Assembly: GCA_021324295.1 (NCBI GenBank)
Contig: JAJPJJ010000011.1
Coordinates: forward strand, 47,589-111,588
Direction of reading: 5' to 3'
DNA length: 64,000 bases
Source of the DNA: Bacillota bacterium
GTDB taxonomy: Bacteria > Sysuimicrobiota > Sysuimicrobiia > Sysuimicrobiales > Segetimicrobiaceae
A model generated the notes under the pieces. That model saw only the letters and a program-made list of their open reading frames with translations. It was not told where the DNA came from and ran no database searches. A program made the position numbers and the translations under genes. How positions within the stretch are numbered: the first letter of the stretch is position 1; each line of letters opens with the position of its first letter. Positions 1-8,351 of the stretch are shown here, in pieces.

Positions 1-1143
1 GATCCCGCCGTTCCGGATGAAGAAATCGCTGAATCGGTAGCCCTCGAGCGCGGCCACCACCTTCTCCGAGTCGTCGGTGCCCGCGCGGCGGACCGCCTCC
101 AGGTACTGCCACGTCGCGGAGTAGTCGCCGGCCATGACGAACGTCGGGCGGACCTTCGTGCGTGCCAGGAACCGGTCCGCCCACTCGCGTGCCTGCCGGT
201 CCATGCTCCACTCCCACGCGGTCGTGTACAGGGTGCCCTGGTACGCCTGGACCCCGAGCGAGTGAATGTCGCTGAGGAACAGCAGGCCGATCGCGAGGTT
301 GAGGCCCTGCTTGCGCAGGCCGAACTCGTTGTACTGCTTGACGAAGTTCACGAGGTCCTGGCCGGCGTGCATCGTGCCCACGATGTTGAGCAGCGGCCGC
401 ATCCCGCGGGCCTTGATCAGGTACGTGGAGAAGTCATCGTTGGGGAAGGGCGTGGCGTCGGCGAGCAGCACCTTGCCGCCGGCCTTCTGGATCGCCCGGG
501 TGAACGACCGGTTCATGTCCTGGCCGAACGCGTAGTTGGGATAGACGATGTACCAGTTCTTGCCGATCTTCCGCGTGACTTCGGTCGCGGTGCCGTTGGC
601 CAGCATCACCGTATCGTACGCGTAGTGGAACGTGTACTTGTTGCAGTTGTCGTTGGTGAGGGCCGAGGTGGCCGCGCCCACGTTGATGTGGATCTTGCGC
701 TTCTGCGCGGCGACGTTGGCGACGGCGAGGCCGACGGACGAGGTGTCCACCCCGACGATCATCGACGCGCCGTCGCGGTCGTAGAACTCCTGGGCCTTCG
801 CGCTCCCGAGGTCCGGCTTGTTCTGGTGATCCGCGGAGATCACCTCGATCGGGCCCCCCACGGCGTTCTGGCCGTACTTCTTCTGGAAGTCCTCGACGGC
901 CATCTTGACCGCCTCGACCGCCTTGAGGCCCGCCAGATCGGCGTAGACACCGGACTGGTCGTTGATGATCCCGATCACGAGCTTGCCGTGCGTGAGCCGC
1001 ACGGCGCCCTGGGCGCGGCTGACCCTGGGCCAGGGTGAGGCCAGCGGGGCCAGCGCCGCCCCCGCGACGCCCGCCCCGGCCGCCGTCAGGAACCGGCGCC
1101 GGGTGATCCCCGTGCGCGACTCCGCCGTCGTGCCCCGTGCCAT
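1..1143 (-). CDS. LIV-type ABC transporter substrate-binding protein, partial (C-terminus off the left edge)
   Basis: This is the extracytoplasmic substrate-binding component of a branched-chain-amino-acid-type (HAAT) ABC importer. 381 codons are visible and no stop is reached. The N-terminus carries a twin-arginine signal, TRRRFLTA at residues 14-21, followed by an Ala/Gly-rich hydrophobic stretch ending near SRAQ, so Tat export is likely. The mature part starts with the LVIGIIND pattern of Peripla_BP_6 and continues with a type I binding-protein fold (for example NWYIVYPNYAFGQD). The ATG at 1143 is preceded by GGGAGGAGGGAG at good spacing. LivF and LivG lie just upstream on the same strand; LivH/LivM permeases are probably beyond the left edge. 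The substrate is open, because the family also binds amides, urea and aromatic acids. Confidence 0.9.
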   Translation of the reverse strand, partial: MARGTTAESRTGITRRRFLTAAGAGVAGAALAPLASPWPRVSRAQGAVRLTHGKLVIGIINDQSGVYADLAGLKAVEAVKMAVEDFQKKYGQNAVGGPIEVISADHQNKPDLGSAKAQEFYDRDGASMIVGVDTSSVGLAVANVAAQKRKIHINVGAATSALTNDNCNKYTFHYAYDTVMLANGTATEVTRKIGKNWYIVYPNYAFGQDMNRSFTRAIQKAGGKVLLADATPFPNDDFSTYLIKARGMRPLLNIVGTMHAGQDLVNFVKQYNEFGLRKQGLNLAIGLLFLSDIHSLGVQAYQGTLYTTAWEWSMDRQAREWADRFLARTKVRPTFVMAGDYSATWQYLEAVRRAGTDDSEKVVAALEGYRFSDFFIRNGGI

Positions 1144-1238
1144 CCCGTCTCCCTCCTCCCGCTGCCGGCTCGTGTCGCCCGGCCATGTCTTCGCCACACC
1201 GCTGAGAACGGAGAGCCGCGCCGGCCGGTTCTCCGTCC

Positions 1239-1930
1239 CTACACGCCGAGGTACTCGAGCAGCTCCCGCTCGCGCTCGGCCACCGCCTGGTTGGACAGAT
1301 CTTCGATGGTCCTGCCGTTCACGATCAGGTAGTGGCGGTCGGCCACCGTCGTCGCGAACCGGAGGTTCTGCTCCACGAGCAGGACCGTCAGGCCGTGGGA
1401 TTTGATCTCCCGGATGATCTCGCCGACGCGGCGCACCAGCAGGGGAGCCAGTCCCTCCGTCGGCTCGTCCATCAGCAGGAGCCGGGCGCCCATCCGGAGG
1501 ACCCGCGCGATCGCAAGCATCTGCTGCTCGCCGCCGGACAGCCGGGTGCCGGGATGGCGGGCGCGCTCGCGGAGCACCGGAAAGACCGCGAAGATCCTGT
1601 CCAGGCTCCACGCGTCGCCGCCCGCGATGGCCGGCAGCGTCAAGTTTTCGAGCACCGAGAGCGTGCTGTAGATCCCGCGGTCGTCCTGCACGTAGCCGAC
1701 GCCGAGCCGGGCGATTCGCTGCGGCGGGAGCCGCGCGAGGTCGGTGCCATCGAGGCTGATGCGGCCCCGCTTCTGCCGGTGGATCCCCATGATGCACCGC
1801 AGCGTCGTGGTCTTGCCCGCGCCGTTGCGCCCCACCAGGGTCACGACTTCCCCGTCGCGGACTTCGAGCGTGACGCCGCGGAGCGCCTGGCTCTCCCCGT
1901 ACCAGGCCTGGAGGTCGTCGACCACAAGCC

Positions 1931-1934
<4 letters not shown>
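1239..1934 (-). CDS. livF: branched-chain amino acid ABC transporter ATP-binding protein LivF
   Basis: One of the two nucleotide-binding subunits that power a LIV-type importer at the inner face of the membrane. The 231-residue length is standard for LivF. Visible motifs are Walker A GRNGAGKTT at residues 35-43, the signature LSGGEQQ, Walker B LLLMDEPTEGL and a switch histidine region (LLVEQNL, the LivF variant). The start codon overlaps the livG stop by four bases (ATGA), so the two subunits are translationally coupled. The binding-protein gene follows 95 bases downstream. Assignment to the LivF rather than LivG subfamily rests on length, the EQQ signature and the position after LivG. Confidence 0.93.
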
Positions 1935-2677
<743 letters not shown>

Positions 2678-2725
2678 GGACCGCGTGCGCCCCCGAACAA
2701 TTGCCAGCCGCGGAGGCCAAACCCT

Positions 2726-3844
2726 TCAGGCGCCCCGGCCGCCGGGCCGGCGCGGCCCCGTCGCCACCTCTTCCTGCTCCGGGGGCGGAAGCGCCACCTC
2801 GGCCGGCTGGATCTCCCGCGCGACCTCGGCCGCGATCACCTGGAGCGCCGCCGCCACCGGGACGGCCAGCAGGCCGCCGAGGATGCCGAGGAGCTTGATC
2901 CCGACGAGCAGGGCGAAGAGGGTCAGCAGCGGGGACATCCCCACCACCCGGAACATGATCCGGGGCACGAGGATGTGCGGCTCGAAGTTCATCACGGCGA
3001 CGTAGAAGATCACGACCGCCACGAGGCGCCAGAACGGCTGGGCGAGCGCGACGAGGATCGCCAGCGCGGCGCCGAGGGAGGGGCCGACCATCGGGATGAG
3101 CTCGCCCAACCCGGCCACGATGCCGAGGAGAAACGGGAATGGCATCCCGAGGGCGAGCAGGCCGATGGAGACGATGGCGGCCACCGAGAACGAGAGGAGG
3201 AGCTGGGCCCGCAGCCAGCCGCCGAACTTCACCCCGATCCGCTCCAGCACGCGGCTCACCCGCGGGCGCTGGGCTGCGGGAAAGAGCGCGAGAAACGCCG
3301 TCTTGATCTGCGCGCCCTCGAGCAGCATGTAGAACGCGAACACGAGGACCGCGACGACGTCCGCGAGGCCCCCGAAGAACCGAAACGCGGTCTCGGCCGC
3401 CCGGGGGCCGTACCTCGATAGGCCGGCGATCTGGCTCGGGAGCCGGTCCAGCATGCCGGTCAGGTCGGGCACCCACGGCAGGCGCTCGTGGAGGTCCATC
3501 AGCCATCCCCGCACCTGTGCGATGAGATCGGGGAGGTGCTGGACGAACCCGGTCGCCTCGCCCACCGCCGGCACGATGATCGCGGAGAGGATGCCGGCGA
3601 CCGCGGCGAACAGGAGCACATAGAGGATGAAGATCGACACGCCGCGGGAGAGCCGCGTGCCCGTCGGGAGCCGCCAGCGCTCGAGAAGGCCGACGAGCGG
3701 GGCGAGGCCCGCCGCCAGGATCGCCGAGACGAGCATCAGGATGAGAACGTCGAGCGTCTGCCGGACGAACCACGCGATCCACCACGCGAACGCGAGCATC
3801 GCGAGGACCGTGGCCGTCCGGCCGATCAGCTCTCGTTGGGTCAC
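2726..3844 (-). CDS. AI-2E family transporter (PF01594)
   Basis: A 372-residue polytopic membrane protein of the AI-2E/YdiK/PerM family. Two N-terminal hydrophobic segments (about residues 13-50) are followed by a hydrophilic periplasmic-type loop with LPDLIAQVRGWLMDLHERLP. A C-terminal hydrophobic block then contains the family hallmarks LGELIPMVGPSLGAALA and VVGMSPLLTLFALLVG. Members export autoinducer-2, sodium/protons or unknown solutes, so the substrate is not inferred. The C-terminus is a charged tail with a run of Pro and Glu. It sits between the MgtC/DUF4010 gene (103 bases upstream) and livG (48 bases downstream), all on the minus strand. Confidence 0.9.
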   Translation of the reverse strand: MTQRELIGRTATVLAMLAFAWWIAWFVRQTLDVLILMLVSAILAAGLAPLVGLLERWRLPTGTRLSRGVSIFILYVLLFAAVAGILSAIIVPAVGEATGFVQHLPDLIAQVRGWLMDLHERLPWVPDLTGMLDRLPSQIAGLSRYGPRAAETAFRFFGGLADVVAVLVFAFYMLLEGAQIKTAFLALFPAAQRPRVSRVLERIGVKFGGWLRAQLLLSFSVAAIVSIGLLALGMPFPFLLGIVAGLGELIPMVGPSLGAALAILVALAQPFWRLVAVVIFYVAVMNFEPHILVPRIMFRVVGMSPLLTLFALLVGIKLLGILGGLLAVPVAAALQVIAAEVAREIQPAEVALPPPEQEEVATGPRRPGGRGA

Positions 3845-3947
3845 GGTGCCGCCGGGCTGCTCATGATGGCAGAACAGTTCTCTGGCGCCTTCGGACCTCC
3901 CCTCCTGGCGCCGGCCGGGGTCGCGTGCTCCGCGGCGTAGCGCGGCC

Positions 3948-5207
3948 CTACAGGTGCCCGTCGAGGAGGGTTTCCGCCACCAGCCCGACCACGCCCGCCG
4001 CCAGGATCGCCGCCGAGAGCATCGCCAGCCGCATTGTCACGCGGCGGTCCAGGCCGAACATCTTCGCCATCGGGACGTGGAAGAGGACGCTCGCCATCGA
4101 CGTCACCACGACGCCGTAGCCCGCCAGCACGGGGCTGAGCGTCCCCTTGGCCGCCAGGATGCCGGCGGCGGCCGACGTCGAGGCGCTGCTGACCAGCCCG
4201 CCGACCGCCGCGACCAGCAGGAAGCCCGGCTGGCCGAACGTGCGGTTCGCCAGCTCCGCGGCGAGCGTGATGAGGAGGAACAGCCCGCCGAAGGTGAGCG
4301 CGTGGCGAACGGAGATGGGCGACTGCATGCGGAGGGGGACCGTCTCCGCGTCCACACCGCGGAGCTGGTACGTGATGGCCGCGCTGACGATCAACATGAG
4401 GCCCACGGACATCCAGCCGTAGGACAGCGCGGTGCTGTTGAACAGGCCGAGCACCAGGCCATTGCGGAGCAGCATCGCGGTGTTGGCGGTCAGCATGCCG
4501 ATGAGGGCGAACACCGAGAGGCGGCCGGGGTCGGCCCGCGCCCGGCTGGCCAGCTCCGCCACCGTGGCCGTGCTGTTGACGAGGCCGCCCAGGAGCCCCG
4601 TCCAGCGGATGCCGCGGCTGCCGTACAGCCGCAGGAGGACGTAGTTCACGAACGCGATCGCCGAGATGACCAGGACGACCGTCCACGCCGACCGCAGATC
4701 GATGAGGTGCCAGGGATCCACCGGTCCCCGCGGGAGGAGCGGGTACACGACGAGGGCGATCACGCCGAGCAGCAGCGCCGCGCGGATTTCGTCGATCGTG
4801 ACCTCGCCGGCGAACCTGACCACCTCCGCCTTCCAGGCGAGGAGCACGGTGATCACGACGCCGCACGCCGCCGCGACGAGGAACAAGCCCTGCCCGACCA
4901 GGATCCCGAGCAACGCCGTGGCCAGCAGGGCGACCGAGGTGGTCATCTCGAGCGAGCCGTCCCGGGCGAAGCTGCGCCAGTTCATCAGGGTGATGAGCGG
5001 GATGAGGGCGGCCAGCAGGATGTAGCTCGCCACGGCCGAGATGGTCCAGGCCAGCGTGAAGGCGAGCGCGACGAACGCAAAGGTCCGCACACCCACTTCT
5101 TTGTGCGCCCACTCGCGCTCCATGCCGATCATCATGCCGATCGCCAGCGACACGACGATCCGCTCCATGAGGACCAGGAAGGCGGTGTTCGACGGGGTGA
5201 GGTTCAT
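3948..5207 (-). CDS. MgtC/SapB N-terminal domain plus DUF4010 membrane protein
   Basis: A 419-residue integral membrane protein. Residues about 10-130 match the MgtC/SapB domain, with the conserved IGMEREWAHKEVGVRTFAFV segment. The remainder is the DUF4010 domain, rich in membrane helices, with the recognisable TGLLGGLVNSTATVAELA motif. Stand-alone MgtC proteins modulate F-type ATPase and Mg-stress physiology in pathogens. The role of the two-domain version in free-living bacteria is not established, so the gene is named by domains only. It lies 22 bases downstream of the MFS exporter gene and probably shares its transcript. Confidence 0.9.
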   Translation of the reverse strand: MNLTPSNTAFLVLMERIVVSLAIGMMIGMEREWAHKEVGVRTFAFVALAFTLAWTISAVASYILLAALIPLITLMNWRSFARDGSLEMTTSVALLATALLGILVGQGLFLVAAACGVVITVLLAWKAEVVRFAGEVTIDEIRAALLLGVIALVVYPLLPRGPVDPWHLIDLRSAWTVVLVISAIAFVNYVLLRLYGSRGIRWTGLLGGLVNSTATVAELASRARADPGRLSVFALIGMLTANTAMLLRNGLVLGLFNSTALSYGWMSVGLMLIVSAAITYQLRGVDAETVPLRMQSPISVRHALTFGGLFLLITLAAELANRTFGQPGFLLVAAVGGLVSSASTSAAAGILAAKGTLSPVLAGYGVVVTSMASVLFHVPMAKMFGLDRRVTMRLAMLSAAILAAGVVGLVAETLLDGHL

Positions 5208-5229
5208 CGGCGGGCCGCGCCGACGGTCC

Positions 5230-6450
5230 CTACTCGCCGGAAGGCCGCGGGCTCGGCGCGACCTCCGCGCCCCGGCCTACCGCGGCGACCGACGCGGCGG
5301 CGGTGAGCAGCAGGGCGATGGCGGCCGTCACGTACGGCAACCCGATGCCGAGGTGGTAGATCCATCCGCTCCAGGCGGGGCCCAGGATGCGGCCCAGGCT
5401 GTCGAACGAGTCCATGATCCCGATCGACAGGCCCTGGCCGCTCGTGGTGCGCTTGGAGATGAGCGAGGCCACGCTGGGCCGCATCAGCGAGTGCCCTGCG
5501 CCGGCGATCGCCGCGTAGATCGCGAGGGTGGCGACGCTGTGCGTCAGCACAATCAGCAGGTAGCCCGCCGCCGCGAGCACCAGGCCGCCCCGCACCAGCC
5601 GCTCCTCGCCCCACCGGTTGATGAGTCGCCCGACGAGCCCGCCGAGGATCGCCGCCTGCACGAGCCCGACGACGACAAAGACCACGCCGATCGCTCCGGC
5701 GCCCGCGGCGCTGCTCAGGCGGAGCCGGTCCTGGGCGAAGAGCGCGTACGTCGCCTCGAGCCCGGCGAGCGCGAACGCGCCGGCGAGCGTCGCAAGGTAA
5801 TAGAAGGCCAGCGGCCCGCCCAGGGCCAGGCGGATCGCGTCGGTCCGCGACGGCTGAGCCGCCGACGAGCCGCGCCGCCGCTCCGGCTCCGGGAGGGCGC
5901 CCCAGCTCAACGCCAGGGTCGCGAGCGCCAGCGCCGCGCCCACGAAGAACGGCAGAGCGAGGCTGTGGCGGCCCAGGACCCCGCCCACGCCTGGCCCGAT
6001 CGTGAAGCCGAGCCCCATCGCGGCCCCCATCATCCCCATGCCACCGCCCCGGCGCTCCTCCGAGGTGGTGTCGCCGATGTAGGCCATCGCGGTCGGCAGC
6101 GTCGCGGCGCTGAGAATGCCTCCCAGGATCCGGGCGAGGAACAGCTCCCACACCTGGTGCGAGAGGCCGAAGAGGACGAAGGAGATCGCGTAGCCGAGGA
6201 GGCCCACGGAGAACACGGGCTTGCGCCCGACGCGGTCGCTTGCGGCGCCCCACAGGGGCGCGAAGAGGAACTGCATGAAGGCGTAGCTGGTAGCCAGCAG
6301 CCCGATCTGGAAGGGCGTCGCCCCGACCGTTCGGGCGTAGAACTGCAGGACGGGGAGGACGATGCCGAACCCCATCATGACGATGAAGATTGCCATGAAC
6401 AGGACGATCGCGCCGCGATGGGTGACGCGCGGCTGCGCGGGAGCGTGCAT
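5230..6450 (-). CDS. MFS transporter, TetA/multidrug-efflux-like
   Basis: Major facilitator carrier of about 406 residues with twelve predicted membrane segments. After the first helix comes the MFS motif A region WGAASDRVGRKPV, and TM5 carries the antiporter-type GLGFTIGPGVGGVLG (motif C). Both support a drug/H+ antiporter of the TetA group. The ATG at 6450 is chosen because ACAGGAGG ends six bases before it; an upstream in-frame start would add 25 residues without a better ribosome site. It is the first gene of a minus-strand series running to the left edge. The substrate cannot be deduced. Confidence 0.88.
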   Translation of the reverse strand: MHAPAQPRVTHRGAIVLFMAIFIVMMGFGIVLPVLQFYARTVGATPFQIGLLATSYAFMQFLFAPLWGAASDRVGRKPVFSVGLLGYAISFVLFGLSHQVWELFLARILGGILSAATLPTAMAYIGDTTSEERRGGGMGMMGAAMGLGFTIGPGVGGVLGRHSLALPFFVGAALALATLALSWGALPEPERRRGSSAAQPSRTDAIRLALGGPLAFYYLATLAGAFALAGLEATYALFAQDRLRLSSAAGAGAIGVVFVVVGLVQAAILGGLVGRLINRWGEERLVRGGLVLAAAGYLLIVLTHSVATLAIYAAIAGAGHSLMRPSVASLISKRTTSGQGLSIGIMDSFDSLGRILGPAWSGWIYHLGIGLPYVTAAIALLLTAAASVAAVGRGAEVAPSPRPSGE

Positions 6451-6579
6451 GGCGAGCCTCCTGTCCGAAACGGATTCATTATCCCCGCCTGTGCGCTGGG
6501 CTGTCAAGGCGCGCGGACGCGCCACGAAGGGCGCCGGCGCGCGTGGGGGCGGTCGGCGTCCCGGGCGCGGGTCGTCGTA

Positions 6580-6609
6580 TTGACACCCGATCGGGCGACT
6601 CCCTAGAAT
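6580..6609 (+). promoter_or_regulatory. sigma-70-type promoter of tRNA-Asn
   Basis: TTGACA at 6580-6585 and TAGAAT at 6604-6609 are separated by 18 bases and end 11 bases before the mature tRNA-Asn 5' end. The -35 box is a perfect consensus match, the strongest promoter seen in the window. Confidence 0.8.
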
Positions 6610-6620
6610 CAGGGAGGCGT

Positions 6621-6695
6621 TCCTCGGTAGCTCAACGGTAGAGCATCCGGCTGTTAACCGGAGGGTTGCAGGTTCGAATCCTGCCCGAGGAGCCA
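6621..6695 (+). tRNA. tRNA-Asn (anticodon GTT)
   Basis: A 75-base cloverleaf. The acceptor stem TCCTCGG pairs with CCGAGGA. The D arm is GCTC...GAGC, and the anticodon stem TCCGG/CCGGA encloses loop CTGTTAA with anticodon GTT. The T arm contains GGTTCGAATCC. The discriminator G is followed by an encoded CCA at 6693-6695. Confidence 0.97.
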
Positions 6696-7053
6696 GACAA
6701 GGCTTTCAGCGCGGCCGGATTCCCCTGTACCTCGTTTCCGGAACGTCCTGCATCCGCGTGGCGCGTGCGCTTCACTCCTCGCCGATCCGGATACCGTGCC
6801 CGAGCGAGCTTCGTCGACACCGTACCCGATGAGGTCCTGCGCGCCCGGGCGGGCCTCCGGGCCGACGTCGGCCCAGCGGGCTACTTCGCGGTCGGTGGAG
6901 AGGCCGCGCAGCTTGGGTTCTGGCTCGGGAACCGGTTGAACGAGAAGCTCCGGGGTGGCGAGTCCGGGTACGCTCGGCGGCATGAAGCTGCTCCCCACGG
7001 GGGGACGAAGAGGCGGCAGTGCAATCGGGGGAAACCGTCACTGAGGGTGCCTC
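6696..7053. other. intergenic stretch with no supported gene
   Basis: About 360 bases between tRNA-Asn and the isomerase-like gene. Open frames exist on both strands but have no recognisable domain, no convincing ribosome site and the composition expected of chance frames. I saw no integrase, repeat of the tRNA 3' end or terminator hairpin with a T run. Confidence 0.5.
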
Positions 7054-7104
7054 GTGTGGTCCTCGAAGGCCCGTTGCGATTCCCACTCCAAGGGGGTGTT
7101 CGCG

Positions 7105-7431
7105 TTGCGCTACCTTGTGATCGGGAAGGCTGGTGGTGCCGGACCCGTCATGCAGCCTCAGCAGGTCCCGCAGATGCTTGACAGGATCATCGTGCCGAGC
7201 CTGGAGATGCTCGCACAGTGGGAGCGCGAGGGCCGAATCCACGGCGCGGCCTTCGCAGGGCGACGCGGCCACTGTATGATTGTCGATGCTGCGTCCAACG
7301 AGGAACTCAACGGCCTCCTGATGGGGCTCCCCTTCTGGGGCCTCCTTGAGTGGGAGATCACGCCGCTCACCTCGTATGAGAGCGCAGCAAACGGCGCGCG
7401 AGAGATCAGCCGACGGCTGACGAGCCTCTAA
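7105..7431 (+). CDS. muconolactone delta-isomerase-like protein
   Basis: Small protein of about 108 residues. The C-terminal half, with NEELNGLLMGLPFWGLLEWE followed by ITPL, matches the pattern of the muconolactone delta-isomerase family (ferredoxin-like alpha/beta barrel). That enzyme isomerises muconolactone in the beta-ketoadipate pathway; many homologues have other or unknown roles. The TTG at 7105 is preferred, since AAGGGGGTG lies a few bases upstream and the protein then begins MRYLVIGKAG. An in-frame ATG at 7054 would add 17 residues. No other catechol-pathway gene is adjacent, so a true role in aromatic degradation is unproven. Confidence 0.6.
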   Translation: MRYLVIGKAGGAGPVMQPQQVPQMLDRIIVPSLEMLAQWEREGRIHGAAFAGRRGHCMIVDAASNEELNGLLMGLPFWGLLEWEITPLTSYESAANGAREISRRLTSL

Positions 7432-7445
7432 CCTGGCGGCCTCCC

Positions 7446-8351
7446 GTGGGCTCCTGGGAGGCGCGCGCCCGGGCTCGCCCATCGCCTGCCTCCGCGACGA
7501 GCCCGGGCGGCGCCCGACGCACGTCCCGCCGCAGCGCGGCGCCCCGCCGGGCCGCCCGGCGGGGCGCGACCCGCCTCGAACGCACCCTGGATGAAGTCGC
7601 CCGCCTCTTGCCCGGGGAGACCACATGGCTCGCGCAGCGGTTCGAGCGGCTGAGGGAGAAGGGACCGTTCAAGCTGCTGATCCAGATCGTCTTGAGCCAC
7701 CAGACGACGATCCGGATCGAGGATCTCGCGATCGAGCGGCTCTGGACGCGGTTCCAGACGCCGCAGCAGTTCGCGCGCGCGAAGGTCGAGGACGTGGACG
7801 CGCTGATCGGCAACGTCAACCTTCATTCGATGAAGGCGCGGCGGATCATCGCGATCGCGCGGTCGATCATCGAGAAGTGGGACGGGTCGTTGGAGTTCCT
7901 GCGCCGGCTCCCGCTCCGGCGCGCGCTCGAGGAGCTGACCGCGCTCCCCGGCGTGGGACGGAAGACCGCGGCGATCGTGCTGCTCGCGGTCTTCCGCCGC
8001 CCGATCCTGCCGGTGGACACCAACATCCTGCGGGCGGCGCGGGCGCTGGGGCTCGCGGGGGAGGCCGACACCCCCGATGCGGTGAGCGAGAAGCTGGAGG
8101 CGCTGCTGCCTCGCGATCCGCGCGTGCTCGCCAGGGCGCACACCCACCTGCTGGCCCTCGGCCGTGCGATCCGGTGGCCGGCCAATCGGTGGATGGTCGA
8201 GCGGCTGCGGTCGATGCGGTCGCCGGTCAGGCGACGAGCCGGTCCACCACCATCGCGGCGAAGAGCAGGGCAAGGTACACGATCGAGTATCCGAACAGCG
8301 CCATCTCGGCGCGGCGGCGCCGGTTCAGCACGGCCCACGCCAGCGCGATGA
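7446..8351 (+). CDS. HhH-GPD DNA glycosylase, endonuclease III-like, without iron-sulfur cysteines
   Basis: Predicted base-excision repair glycosylase/AP lyase. The helix-hairpin-helix LPGVGRKTAA carries the catalytic lysine at residue 173, and LPVDTNILR carries the essential aspartate at residue 191, so the bifunctional active site is intact. The loop after GRAIR, where endonuclease III has C-X6-C-X2-C-X5-C, has no cysteine; none occurs in the whole protein. The recognisable domain ends near 8226. The frame then runs another 41 codons of Arg/Pro/Ser-rich sequence antisense to the end of the ctaA-ctaB gene. The first 50 residues (GTG start at 7446) are also low-complexity, so the true start may be downstream. 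Confidence 0.75.
   Translation: MGSWEARARARPSPASATSPGGARRTSRRSAAPRRAARRGATRLERTLDEVARLLPGETTWLAQRFERLREKGPFKLLIQIVLSHQTTIRIEDLAIERLWTRFQTPQQFARAKVEDVDALIGNVNLHSMKARRIIAIARSIIEKWDGSLEFLRRLPLRRALEELTALPGVGRKTAAIVLLAVFRRPILPVDTNILRAARALGLAGEADTPDAVSEKLEALLPRDPRVLARAHTHLLALGRAIRWPANRWMVERLRSMRSPVRRRAGPPPSRRRAGQGTRSSIRTAPSRRGGAGSARPTPAR

Noticed and set aside
3954..5306. 450-codon plus-strand frame opposite the MgtC/DUF4010 gene
   Set aside because: Composition dominated by Arg, His, Asp and Glu, typical of antisense frames of membrane proteins; no domain and no ribosome site.
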